The notes under the pieces were generated by a model. It worked only from the letters and a program-made list of their open reading frames with translations. It was not told the origin of the DNA and did not search any database. A stretch of 64,000 nt of DNA from Asterella californica (Eukaryota > Streptophyta > Marchantiopsida > Marchantiales > Aytoniaceae): positions 26,634,001-26,698,000 of the forward strand of contig JAYKYS010000006.1 in assembly GCA_036924285.1 (NCBI GenBank), read 5' to 3'. This document shows, in pieces, positions 23,361 to 34,821 of this stretch. Position 1 is the stretch's first letter; each line of letters begins with the position of its first letter. A program made the position numbers and the translations under genes.

Positions 23361-24118
23361 GTCATCACAAGATTTGGATGTCCGTTAGAGTTAGTCTCAG
23401 ATAGAGGAGGAGAGTTTGTAGGAGCATGACTACTGCTATGCTACAACACTTCTCTATCAAGCCACGAGTAACGACCTCATACAAACCAAATGCTAATGGT
23501 CTTGCGGAGAAGACCAATCTTACACTTCGTATGATGCTCACCAAAGATGTTGGTGTTGAGACTGCAAAACATACTTGGGATAAGAGGCTACATGTCATCT
23601 CATGGGAGTATCGAATGACAACAAAGACTTCTACTGGGTACTCTTCATTTCGATTGGTTTATTGAGTGGAGTCCAAGTTGCCGATCCAATTCGAATTGGA
23701 TACTTTTCAAACCATTCAACAAAAGTTGAAGAGGTCGAGGGGAGAAGACGTGGTCAGGTCAAGAAGGGAGTAACTCATGGAGTTGGAAGAGACCCGAGCG
23801 ATCGCAATGATCTGGATGGAACGAGCTCAGGCGTATCAAAAGAAGAGTTATGACAAACGTTTGAGCAAGAGGGAGGTAAAACCTTTTCAAGTCGGAGATT
23901 GGGTAATGTTGTATGATGCTATCCGATTCAAGAAGGCTAGGAAGAAGTTTCTTCTTAGATATTTTGGTCCTTTTGTTGTAGATAAGGTGTGGAGCAACTT
24001 CACATATGACCTTCATGAGCTAGGAGGAAGGAGATTCGATCGGGTCAACCATGAGATATTCAAGATGTTTCATAGACGGAAGTCCTCTTTTCACTCCGAG
24101 GACAGAGTGAAAATTTAG
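23361..24118 (+). pseudogene. second gypsy family A copy, integrase 3' fragment
   Basis: Homologous to 1496-2253. It starts inside the integrase core (SDRGGEF block) and continues through NGLAEKTN, the YDKRLSKREVKPFQVGDWVMLYD segment and LRYFGPFVV to the natural stop. A one-base deletion near 23420, TGA at 23663-23665 and TAA near 23771 break it. The left end abuts truncated LTR B, so this copy lacks its 5' LTR, gag, RT and RNase H. Confidence 0.9.
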
Positions 24119-24131
24119 TCTAGGGGTAAAA

Positions 24132-25028
24132 TGTAACGACCTATGGTACACATATGAAGTTTATCTTTTAGTAAGGTGTTTAGTTATAACTAAGTGATAA
24201 AGTTTATTTGCTACCCAAGTACTTTAAGAGGTATTAGTCAGTCATGACTAGCTAAAGTTAGTTATGGTTAAACTTAATGTACTTTTGGTAAAATTCAGAT
24301 ATTTCCTAAAGAGTGAACACTGCTATCTTGTCATGTTGTCTAAAAGGTAGAAAGGAGGTGGAAAGTATCCTTTATCTCCTTTTTAACTTGATATTAGTGG
24401 TGGGATTAAAGTTGTGGACTTTGTGGGCAATAAAAACAAGAAGAGATTCCACATGTCTCCTTTTTAGTGGATCCTAGTGTAGAGGGGGATGGAAATTTGA
24501 GATTCCTTGAGAATATTCCAAAATCCTTCTAGAAGTTGTTAACTCTGAAGGAATAAGCCCATGTGAAAAGAAAAAAATCCATGTGATTAATGCTTTTATC
24601 TTTAAGTAATATCTTAGTAAAATCTGGTAAAAATAGTTACGGCTGAGTTACCGGAGGGTACCAAAGTAAAAATCTAAAAACTATAAATAGAGGAGTAGAG
24701 AAGAGCTCCTCATCCTTGTTTTCACATCATCGTAATGACAACTTGAGCAATATAGAGAGTGTATGATATTTTAGCATGTGAGACGTCGTTAGAATGGAGG
24801 ATTTTAGTTGATGAGTTTATGAAGAATTTTTAGTTGATGAATTTGTGGGTGTATGAATGAGTGAACTTAGCATTTTTCTCTTCAAGCTCATGGTGTGTTT
24901 CCATCAAAGCCATCAGAGGTGACCCCTAAGTGAGAGATAGACCCGACATGTTACAAATTCATCGATGATGATTATGGAAGTTGAGAGATTGGGGGGTAGT
25001 TGATCAATAGGATCGCGAAGGGTTTACA
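24132..25028 (+). repeat. 3' LTR of second gypsy family A copy
   Basis: TGTAACGACC to TTTACA, aligned end to end with the LTR at 2267-3186 and about 20 bp shorter through small deletions. A TATA box lies at 24682-24689. The sequence to its right is a minus-strand ORF relic cut by this LTR. Confidence 0.87.
24682..24689 (+). promoter_or_regulatory. TATA box of second LTR A
   Basis: TATAAATA followed by the same GAGGAGTAGAGAAGAGCT context as at 2825-2832. Confidence 0.5.
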
Positions 25029-26540
25029 GATCCACAGTACCTCCTGTTCACGCTGCTGTAGACGTGCTTACAACTCATGGTTGCTCTTCCTTAACTGCAC
25101 TGACTCCTTGGTAGAAGCAACTGCTTCCGCCTTATACTTCACTGCAAGCTTCTCCGTGATGCGAAGGTTGGCTTCCAGCATGTCCACCTTCTTTTGGACC
25201 TCCTCCTGCTACATCAAGGTGCGCAGATCGAATCCAAGTCATAGTGACTTCTCTTGAGTCATTGCATGCTTATCCATCAACTCCATGTCTGGCTGGATCT
25301 CTGAATGGAAGAAGGCGTTGAACTCCTCCAACCTCTTTCTCGTAGAAGACAAGTCCATCCTCACGAATTGATCGGAGACGTCTTCCTTGTCTTCTAGTGG
25401 CAAGGATGCCTCTTCCACCACTGTGGTCTTTTACTTCTGCGCGGGGGAAGACATTACTCTTCTCATCTTCCAGGGTGGAACATCTCTACCCACTACAGGA
25501 GCGGTTTTCTTCACTGCGCTTCCTCAAGTCGTAGTCGGAATGTCAACCCATACTTCGGCTTCTGGAGTCTTCGGAAGACTCCCTGTAGTTGCAGAAGTTA
25601 TCTTCTGTGCGATCTTGGTGCTCAACGTCTTCTCTTGGAAATCCGACTCCGATCCAGAATGAATGATCAGGAGAGAGGCGCTTTTCCTAGGCACACTCCT
25701 AGGCCCCATCTTCCTCGGCGGCGATGCGTCTTCTATACCACTGGAGTCATCTCCAGAAGCATTTTCTGATGAGTACTCGATCTCGTCTAAAGCATTAAAG
25801 TGGGAGGGGAGTCATCACCGCTGCCCGATCTTCTTCTCTCGAGGTCTCTTCCTTCATCTCACATTGTCTTGTTGGCTCATATCTCGCCAACTGGTCTTCT
25901 GTCAAATCCTCTTTGGACACGTACAGATAGTAGAAGCACGGGGTGAGGTGCCTTCCTACTCGAGTGCCCAAGTAAACTAGCTCTACCTGGATGTAAGCAT
26001 GGAAGAAGACGCTCCAATTGACGAGCAGACCTTCCCAGATGACTTCTAAGAACTCCACGTCTTGATCTCCAAGGTATCTCGTCTTCTACGCTTTCCTCTT
26101 GGGGAAGAGGTGAAAAAACTACTTGGCCAAAAGACGCTTCCGTGACTCCCAATAAGCTTCCACCTTCCAACCATTCCTTCCTTGTCTATCTTCCAAGAAG
26201 AAACAAGTCATGCTTCCATGCATATGCCACTTGCTTGAGATCATCGGTAAGATCTTCTTCTCGAGCTCGTACCTCCGATTTTCAGATTTTGGTTTGCGAA
26301 AAGCCCTACGCCACCACTCATGATCCAAGAAGACGGTCTTCCACGAGCGACCCCTGCCTCCACACATACAAGGTTGCGTGAAGACAATGCTGCCCAAACC
26401 TCCTCCAGAAGATCTTGGTCCACGAGGTTTTAGTTCGACTAGAAGAAGTCGAGACCCAACTCCTTGATGAAGGGATTGACCTCTACCAATTCTGCGGCTG
26501 GTAACACCAACCCTCGAGGATGCATCGACATGCTTTGAGC
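25029..26540 (-). pseudogene. decayed retroelement-type ORF with coiled coil, unidentified
   Basis: Consecutive minus-strand segments read as one broken protein: 26119-26397 (WKTVFLDHEWWRRAFRKP...HMHGSMTCFFLED), 25795-26058 (EFLEVIWEGLLVNWSVFFH), 25524-25709 and 25239-25421 (DLSSTRKRLEEFNAFFHSEI). A coiled-coil tail (EEVQKKVDMLEANLRITEKL) then runs to 25030, where family A LTR sequence begins. The first two share a frame and the last two share another, so at least one frameshift is present, plus stops. The build (globular N part, acidic middle, coiled coil) resembles ORFs placed ahead of gag in some plant retroelements, but I cannot name the family from motif evidence. Confidence 0.5.
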
Positions 26541-28260
26541 TCTATTACACTAAACCACACATACTTGTTGTGAGCCGAAGGTTCAATCTTTTCTAAGTCC
26601 TCATATTCTAGCTCCCACTCTTAGAAGACGAATCTAGTCTTTCCAGAAGACATCTATACCATCTTCTAGGATTCTAACAGTGCTTCCTAAGTACCTCTCG
26701 TCTTCAGAGCTATCTCTAAACAATCCTAACTAAGCAAGACATCGTATGGATTCCCAATAAGACAACCCACCTTGCATTTCATCCTACTTTCTAACATAAG
26801 ATACAAGATACGTGAGAAACAGAATATATGAACAAGTTCAGAAGCAGATTGCGGATTCCTGCGGTGACAGTGACCTCCAGGAAGACTCTCGGGACAACTT
26901 CTGATTAAACTGACGTACTCGAAAACTTCTCACAACCAACCTTCCCGTCACTGATCTCACTTGTCTTCAGCTTCCTACACGTAATCTAGCCTCACAATAG
27001 ACATGAAACGTTCATACTCTGTTCTTCCGACTCCTTATCTCTCATACACGCTCAGAAGAAGCTTGTTGCATGACGAGAAGACATGACCCTCAACCATTCT
27101 CTCCAGATTCTGCCAGTAAGGCTTCTCACAACTCTTCTAAGTTCGGGAAGAAGAACGAATAGGTTGCTATGGGTCGGACAGAAGAGACCTGTAAAGGACC
27201 CTCACGTCTTCTCGCGCATTCTACTAGCCGTTCCAACCTTCTAGTCTCTCCAGAAAGATGTGGATTTGAGAAGAGGAGAAGATTAAGATGCATATGTCTA
27301 GTTCCTAGTTTCTAGCTTCTCGAAACAACAATCAACTCATCAGTTCACTCAGGATTCGTACCAAACTTCTCTCAATACAAAATCCAATCCAATCCGATCT
27401 TGATATGAATTTGCAAACAGTCGTCTTCTGAAGTCGTTCATACATTCAAAAAGCGTCTTCTGTCCATGGATTCGCAATCGCAAAGTCTCAATTTTCGCAG
27501 AAGGAATTTTCAAGGTGGGAAAATCGATCGATGGGCTTCTTGCGTACAAACGGGGAAGCGCGGGAGATATCAAATCAGAGGTAAGAAACGGTGGGAAAAA
27601 GAATGGAAGACAGGAAGAACCTCAGTACTACTTGTGGCTGCTTCTGTTGCACCGTCAATCTTCCGCGCACTTCCAATCTTCACTTCCACTTTCGATATGG
27701 TACCATGATCCTGCTTCTGTCGTTAATCTTGAGTTGCGCCTCTCTGCTAGTACAATAATTTCTTGCTTCTGCCCTGAAGCTTCTCTCTGGTTCCTAATCG
27801 ATCTTCGATTTTTGCTTCTTGAAATCCTCAGGGATTTCTTCAGGTCTACCTGGTAAAATCAGTCTACCCTCTCTTTTGTCTCAATTCGACCTTGTGTGAT
27901 CTCAATTTCAACTCTCTTTGCTTCCATAACCTACTATGATACCCTGGTTGCAATCGATCCCTAAGACGTAGTCGACCTTCAATGCGAGAAGTAGACGATC
28001 GATTCTGTGCTAATGCGCTTCATCTCGTATCTTCTCTGCGATTTAGGTTAATGCCTCTAGTTACCTTGAGTTACCTACTACTGGGTAGTACACCTACTCC
28101 TTGATGATGTAGCATACGGTTGTTACCCCGAAGACACAGTCACGGTCTTCCTAGAAGATGTCCGTCTTTTGGTTTCAGAAGAAGTTGACTTCTCGTTACA
28201 AAAAGCCCTTAAGATCATATTCTCTCTAAGCAAGGTGTAATCTTAAGTAATAAGATTACT
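26541..28260. other. unassigned, rich in AGAAG/CTTCT motifs
   Basis: No supported gene. The stretch is dense in GAAGA and TCTTC (for example near 26620, 26648, 27080, 27208, 27424, 27452 and 28128), like the neighbouring relic at 25029-26540. It is probably the leader or LTR side of that element. ORFs at 27349-27573 (minus) and 27466-27856 (plus) overlap one another and show no domain. Confidence 0.35.
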
Positions 28261-29230
28261 TCAGTTACATAGATACGTTATTAATTTTAAAATTTTCAAA
28301 ATATCTCCAACCTTGTAAATTGTGGGCATCACACCTTTGACACCAAAGCTACTACTGTCATACTTGTAGAGAAACCATTGCTCGTTCTCTCTCGTCGTCA
28401 TTGGGCTCCACCAATTGTTATAACCGAGCATCCCACACAAGCCCAAGTCCTCCATCTTTGTAAGCATATGATGCTGGAGAGCTCACCAAAGTGAGCAATG
28501 CTACCATGGCTATCCCACTAGGTTCACCACTATCATGGGTGACCTATCGACGACTCTCATTACTTGAGATCGTCATTCTGCATCCAAGATGTCATCAACT
28601 ACGAGGTGCACTGGTCATCTCACTGCATCGTACGCACACTTCAGCACCTCCCTCGATAACAAGTTCGTCCACCACAATCGTGGACGATGTGCACGAGATC
28701 TCACTCTCGCTGTATCTAACAACACTATCGGTCTGACTCAAGATCGCACTTGGTGCACACTCGTCATCATTTGTATGCGAGCATCACTCAACAAAAGAAC
28801 GTTCTCCAGGATGTACGCTAGAGAACCCACCTGATGCATTTGGAGATGTCATAAGATCCGGAACATCCTAGATCACGGTTCATATAAACCTTGACCTCTC
28901 CCAACACGCATGTGGTCTTGACATGGCCACCCAGCTATCACCAAGTGAATGGTGCCAACAAAGTGAGATCTTGTACCCCCAACAGTAAAATATCTGACGA
29001 TAATACTTGCTGGTTTCTTCTAACAGCTGATATGGACAACAACTTAGGATATCTCTGCACCAAATGTGCCACATGATGCAATGAGATGCGTCTCTCAACC
29101 TCATCTCTCTCCACATACAAGTATCACTATAATTGTATGCATGTCTATAATACCGCAGCCAAACTTGTGTTGATCTCTCCAAACAGCTCCAGCAAACACA
29201 CACCCTCCTCCAGATACTGCCATACAATGG
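28261..29230 (-). pseudogene. C5 cytosine DNA methyltransferase domain of a retrotransposon, decayed
   Basis: On the minus strand the conserved C5-methyltransferase blocks appear in order, in two frames with stops. A motif I-like CLLELFGEI (29172-29198) is followed by LAAVL. A motif II-like YLYVERDEVERR comes next. Motif IV is LVIAGWPCQ with the catalytic Pro-Cys at 28918-28932, followed by RVGRGQG. Motif VI is ENV (28798-28806). A motif VIII-like AHRPRLWWTNL includes 28660-28686. The C-terminal PNDDERERAM block is near 28390-28420. The AHRxR...WTNL form is DNMT3-like. The upstream protease-like segment on the same strand indicates that the domain was part of a retrotransposon polyprotein. 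The domain is dead: frameshift before motif IV and stops such as L-stop-Q near 28420. No RT follows it here; the relic breaks off near 28261. Confidence 0.8.
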
Positions 29231-29487
29231 GAGTTGTATCCAACGGTGATAATGTCACAAGGTCAGTAGCAGGAACAACCCGTTGTTCCTCTACTGATGG
29301 TGCAAAGGCTTCACTCCAAGCCTACTACACCTACCGACCAGCATACTGCTGCAACTCTTCACTTGAACCTTAGAGTGGAACATCCAAGGCAGATGGTACT
29401 AACGTAGACATGCTATGCATGTCCTCCATCTCCTCAAAGATCGAAGTATCCTCCGCAGGGGGCATTGTCCTCTAACAACTCGCTTCG

Positions 29488-29990
29488 TCAAGTGATGACC
29501 GAACTGAATCGTACAAGGGATGCCATCGTCCCTAGTGTAGGCTCCGTTGTCTCAACTCTAACACTGAATTGCATTGGTAAGCGGCTCACTCGTCCCTCAT
29601 CAGACTGCCAACGTGGTCTGTAAGATGTTGTCTCTATCCAATAGTCGATCACGAACCTCGTAACGTATAATACAGCACCTCCAACCAACACATCATAAGA
29701 CTCCACAGCCGTAAAGATGACCTTGACCCTCACCATGGAGCCATCCGTGAGATGATATGGTCGAACTCTCATCATCAACATCTCACGCGTAATGTGTAGA
29801 GCTGTACCTCATCATCTCCTTAGAGATGTCGGTAGCTAGAATGGACATCTCTCCACCTCGGACTTCCTCAGACTCAAACCGATACACGGCGTCTTCTCCA
29901 ACATCAACGGTTGGGCTCCAGAGTCTAGCAAGACTTTCTGCGGTCAATACACCTTCTCTGAAGGTGCCACCAAACAAAAGATACCACTTT
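29488..29990 (-). pseudogene. protease-like region of the methyltransferase-bearing retrotransposon
   Basis: Two minus-strand segments, 29783-29977 (FGGTFREGVLTAESLARLW, then GEDAVYRFESEE) and 29488-29781 (VESYDVLVGGAVLY, FVIDYWIETTSYRPRWQS). The YDVLVGG...LY pattern resembles the C-terminal half of a retropepsin (the ILG-type motif after the active site). The catalytic aspartate motif is not clearly visible. Its position directly upstream of the methyltransferase segment, on the same strand, supports one polyprotein. Confidence in the protease label is moderate, and in it being part of the same relic high. Confidence 0.55.
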
Positions 29991-30740
29991 TGTTGTCCAA
30001 CAACACCACACCTAGTGCCAAACCAACACGATCAATCGCCGGCGTAGATGGTAACTCATCTAGCCTAGCAGTCGTCGCTTGCCAAGTACCACTGGTAGCT
30101 ATCTTGATCCTCGACTCCATGGACACATCTACCACATCTCGCTGAACTACCTCAGCACTAGAGATAACTACATCTTTGCTCTCACTGAGCGTGGCCGTCA
30201 ATTGGAACACTGGAGCCAAGCTGACTCCCAATGCCCTCATATTTGTGATTGAGAATAGTGAGACTCGCAAAATTACTATAGCTACTCCCAACATCAAGTT
30301 CGACATCGCATCCACAGACATCAAAGATTGACTCGCATCACCCTCACTCCTAGATGTCGATGTCTCCAACTCCATTGCATCATCGATGAGTCGTTTAAGA
30401 ACCAAAGACGTGGTCCTCAACGCTTCCAACAACGTGAATGACAGAGGAAGCCTCTACCAGCATCCGTTGTGGATCTAACTCCACCGACGCACCTCGTGAC
30501 TCAGAGACACGTACTGCACCTCGAGTCACTGTCGTAAATATCTCAATTTGCGCCACTAACCATGAAGTTGAAGTCACCTCCTTCTCCTCCATAAGACATG
30601 GAAGTCTCTGTTCCACATGAGTTCTGTTCCACATGATCTCTGTTGAGTCATAATGATACTAACTATCCTCTACTCCAACTGCTCAATCCGAACAGCCATA
30701 CCTCTGGAGTTCTTAATTCTCCTATTGGACATTCTCTTTG
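29991..30740 (-). pseudogene. N-terminal part of the same relic, unidentified
   Basis: Minus-strand open stretches at 29944-30432 and 30395-30634 and a helical piece (RGMAVRIEQLE) near 30680-30710 lead into the protease-like region. No zinc knuckle was recognised. Frames change between segments. It is best read as the decayed gag side of the methyltransferase-bearing element. Confidence 0.35.
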
Positions 30741-31581
30741 GGGTCTACTTCCCTCTAAGTGTACCTAACTGGACTTTCAGACCGTGAGTGTTTGCTCGTT
30801 CTTTGGATTTCGTTGTGTTATTTGTTCTTTGGATTTTTCTAGTTCGTATGAGCCTCAACTTGTTGTCTTTGATACCTCTTGCTTGCATGATTTGTGTGTT
30901 TCTTTTTTGGTCATGAGGGTGGGTTCGTAGGACACCAACATGTTTTCACAGTTGGTTGTGGCTACTCTTATTCTTGAGTCTTTCTTATTCTTTCTAGAAT
31001 TGTGAGTGAGATCTACTTATGAGTGTTGGAGCACTGAGTCATTGATTTGGATCGTTGGTGCAAGGAGAAATAATGGGTGAGGTGATGACAGTTATTATAT
31101 CATTGAGACCTGTGTTTCCGTATTGTAGGGACTGAACAAAAGAATGGAGCATGCAGTTCTCCCGTGTGAGCTAGGATTTGTAGGGAGTGTGAGAGAAGTT
31201 GGAAATCTAAGAGGAGAAGGGTGTCAAGAGGAAGAATTTTACACATCAGAACTGATAAGACTGTAGTCGACAAGAGCCGAAGAAAGTAGCAAGTTGCTGT
31301 ACAGTGGGAGAGAGAATTTGTCTTCATATGTCTTGGAACTGAACATAAACTCTTGGATAGAAAAGCGATCCTGTTTGAGTTGGAAAAATCCTCAGTTTCG
31401 TGTGATCTTGATCTTCAGTTCCTGCTCATGTATAGACTAATTTTGTGTGCTAGATGCTCATGAAGTCAGGGAGTAGGTTGAGGTGCATAAACTGCGAGAG
31501 TGTTTTGCTCTATGCTCCAGATGTAACTTGCTGGCAGTTAGGTTCTTAAAGTGTTAACGTACTGTCCCTTCAACTAATTCT

Positions 31582-32052
31582 TGACTGCTTAACCATAGAT
31601 TCTTTGGATCATCCATACTGTTCTGTAATTTAATTTTTTTGATTTTATCTTTTTAGTGTTGGTCTTCTTGTAAGTAATTGACTCTCATACATGTTACACT
31701 TTTCTTTATTGTTACACTTGGAACGGCAATTTCTTCTGCGTTTCCATACCTGTAGTAGCATCTCAGCTGCGCTCCTGACAAATTTCCATTTGCTCACCTT
31801 AATACTGAAAATTTCTCGACTGAAAATTTCTCGACTGCTTAACGATAGATTCTTTGGATCATGCATACTGTTCTGTATTTTAATTTTTTTGATTTGATTT
31901 TTTTAGTGTTGGTCTTCTTGTAAGTAATTGACTCTCATACACATCACACTTTTCTTTAATGCTGTACTTGGAATGGCAATCTCTTCTGCGCTTCTATACC
32001 TACAATAACATCTCAGCTTCGCTCCTAACAAATTTCCTTTTTGCTCATCGTC
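31582..32052 (+). repeat. tandem duplication, 250-bp period
   Basis: GACTGCTTAAC...TAGATTCTTTGGATC and GTAAGTAATTGACTCTCATAC recur 250 bp apart (starts 31582 and 31832), followed in both by TTACACTTTTC-like and ACATCTCAGC-like blocks. Divergence of roughly 10-15% by eye suggests an old duplication. Confidence 0.85.
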
Positions 32053-32453
32053 TGTTATGTATAAACTTAACTCACACTAGTTTTGGCCACAGATACACCA
32101 CTGTTTGGTACTTATCTTCTACTTCGTGTTCTTTAGGTTCGAAACTATTTGGGGCTATACCTATGTGTAAGCAAAGTTACTGTTTTTTGGGAAATTGCTA
32201 TCCCCTTGTACGAGATACACTCTTTGCTCTGCTCAACTGTTCAACTATAGATAATTATAAACCAATATAAAGGTTTACAAGGAAGAGCCAAGGTAGATCT
32301 ATGTGGACCATGAGAACTATGACTTAGATCCTTTCTGGTTACTATACCTGTATTCATGCATATCTCTGACTTTGGTCATGAGAATACAACATGGTATATT
32401 TTTTTCTTTTTCAGAATATCTATTTCTCTACAGTCAGTTTATAATGACACTTA

Positions 32454-32490
32454 CTTGGTTCGTTATAACCGTAGGTTATAACGAACCAAG
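32454..32490 (+). repeat. perfect hairpin, 17-bp arms, 3-nt loop
   Basis: CTTGGTTCGTTATAACC, loop GTA, then the exact reverse complement. Immediately followed by another perfect hairpin. Confidence 0.95.
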
Positions 32491-32491
32491 A

Positions 32492-32523
32492 TAATCATTG
32501 CACATGTTCATGTGCAATGATTA
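32492..32523 (+). repeat. perfect hairpin, 15-bp arms, 2-nt loop
   Basis: TAATCATTGCACATG, loop TT, then the exact reverse complement. One base separates it from the preceding hairpin. Confidence 0.95.
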
Positions 32524-33768
32524 AAAAGAAAACAGATCAAGAGATTGTATCATGCAGATCTGGAAGAATCAACTGATCTAGCCGTCCGAAACCATAAGTG
32601 CTTGAGCATATAAAAAGTTTCAAAAAGGTTGATGAGATCATCTCGTCTTCTATATCTATAGATGTCAGTAAATTTGGAGAGCAAGCTAAACTTACAACTG
32701 CGATCATAACTATGGGAGAAGATAAAGTAATGAATGTCTACAGAAAGTTGAACAAGTTCATCACAGAGTCCGAGATATTAAAAGGTCCAAAATCTTTTGT
32801 AGGGTTTAGGGTTGAAGTCGAGGCAATGACAAGCCATGGTTATCAGAAAAACTTATTTAGTGGGAGTCAATTCACAAGATTAAAATAGTAGGAGATGTGA
32901 AAAGAGTCGGGGATGAAATTCTCCTATCCACGAACAATATTCAACTTCTTCACCAATAAAAATTTGAAGTTTCATCACAACATTGGTTGCTAGATACCAA
33001 ATGGTATGACTGTTCATATGGTTACCCAGCAAAAGTTCTAGATATTTCACACTTGGTGCGATACTTCTTTTTGGTGTAAACGATGTAAAGAATATAGTGC
33101 GTTCCAAGTCCATTTTTTGCTAGAAGTGGTGCATTCTATTAAGTGAAAATGATGTAGAGAATATGGTGCGTTTTCGCTTTCACAGTGGTGCAGTTTCACT
33201 AAAGGAGCAAATTCGTTTTCTAATGTTTTGCCCATTGCTTACCGTGCAACTGATAAAGTCCGGAAAGTTACGCTACCGTACACCGTAATATGGTTCCTTT
33301 ACCACTGCATATAGACCATTTATTCACCTCGGACAATTCCGGAATCCCTCCTTCTGCGATATGATCGAAATTGGAATGGCAAAGAGATATTTGAGCTGAA
33401 TCTCGATCGCATGGGTAGAATCAAGGACCTGATTGCCGGATCTGATTGTAGAATCTGACAATTGGAGGGCGAAGAAACATGTAGAGAGTCCATGCTCGAG
33501 AAGCCACCGGATGTGAAGTTATGCAATTGTATTCCTCCACAATCGATCACTCAGTGGTCTGCGTCGACACTGACCATATAGGTGCAGGTAGCTAAGCTTT
33601 ACATACCAAATGTGAGCGTAGAAGCTCTCGATTGATCGCGCTTTGCCGACGCACAGTTCAGCATCCAGCATATAGCCCGGTGTATCGTTGACAAACCATA
33701 ATTCCAGACGGCTGATTCGTCTGTCCATTCGAAGTTGACAGGACAAGAGCTTGACAATTGTTGCTGAT

Positions 33769-34821
33769 ATGGCTTTGTCAATATCTGTTCTCCTTGAGGG
33801 TGCAAAAAATTCGGCGTTCTCATTGAAAGATAGATACACGCAAGCATCCGACGAGATACAAGCTTTCAAGGAGAAAGTGGAAAGATATGAACAGGACAAG
33901 CAAGAATGGGAACAGCTTCTGAGGAAGTACTCTTTGCCTCACTCGGTGACTATGTGTCTGGAGGAAGCTGTCAAACGGCTAGAAGAACAGAAGAAGGTGG
34001 TTGAGTTGATGGAAGACAGGTGTTGTTGCTTGACATTCTGGGAGAAAGAATGGTCGACGGAGCAAGTGATCGACAATCTGAAGGCTGTGGAGAAAGCATT
34101 TGAGGGCATTCGTGATTATCTTGAGGAAAAGCAGAACAGAGAACTTCTCGCAGAACAAGAAGCAGCCAAGATCATTGCCCCGTTCAGTTTCGCTCGAGAG
34201 CGGAAGTACGTCCCGGTCATGGGGACCGTGGAGAAGGTTTGCAAAGCTTTAGAAGGTGATGGTGCTTCACAGAAAGTGGTGTTGGTCCACGGAGGATCTG
34301 GTGAAGGGAAGTCGACCCTGGCAAAATACTTGGCTTTGGACTACTACAATAAATCCAAAGGGCCATCATCATCACCTTCGAGTTTCTGCAGATACTCAGA
34401 TGGGGTAGTATTCATTTCGTGTGGAGAGAACGCAGATTCGTACTCGTTGATGAAAAAGCTGTGGCTGGATCTTGGCTACAGTCGTCATGCATCACAACTT
34501 CGGGGAGTTCAGTGGGAACGCACGAATGGAGATAACGACCTCGAACTTCTGAAACGAAGCCTCATGGGCATGTTGGACAATGGACAGAGCATCCTGATCA
34601 TTCTGGACGATGTTTGGGAACCAGAGGTAATTGGAGACCTGATGATATCAGCGAAGGGTGTCAACTATTTGATCACTTCCCAGCAGAGTAATATTTGGCC
34701 AGATGCTGGTGATCATGTAATTGTTGTACAAATAGGATTTCCAAGTACAGAAGAAGCAAGCAAAATTCTCGCTAATCACATTGTTGGTTGGAACGGCAAG
34801 CCATTTCCCGACGGGGTTCAG
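33769..34821 (+). CDS. exon 1: coiled-coil N terminus and NB-ARC P-loop/kinase-2
   Basis: 351 codons, ending at CAG|GTATGT (donor at 34822). It carries the helical N terminus (ERYEQDKQEWEQLLRKY), the P-loop and the kinase-2 motif with LDDVW. An in-frame stop follows 2 codons into the intron, which supports splicing here. Confidence 0.85.

Larger units (their letters stand above)
30741..33768. other. upstream region of the NB-ARC gene, no supported gene
   Basis: AT-rich sequence with a 250-bp tandem duplication (31582-32052) and two adjacent perfect hairpins (32454-32523). A 96-codon plus ORF at 32598-32888 (EHIKSFKKVDEIISSS...) has no recognisable domain. Between 32900 and 33768, no TATA box or 5' UTR intron of the receptor gene could be fixed. 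Confidence 0.4.

Noticed and set aside
33519..33899. 126-codon minus ORF over the receptor start
   Set aside because: Opposite strand of the receptor's first exon and 5' flank, with no recognisable content.
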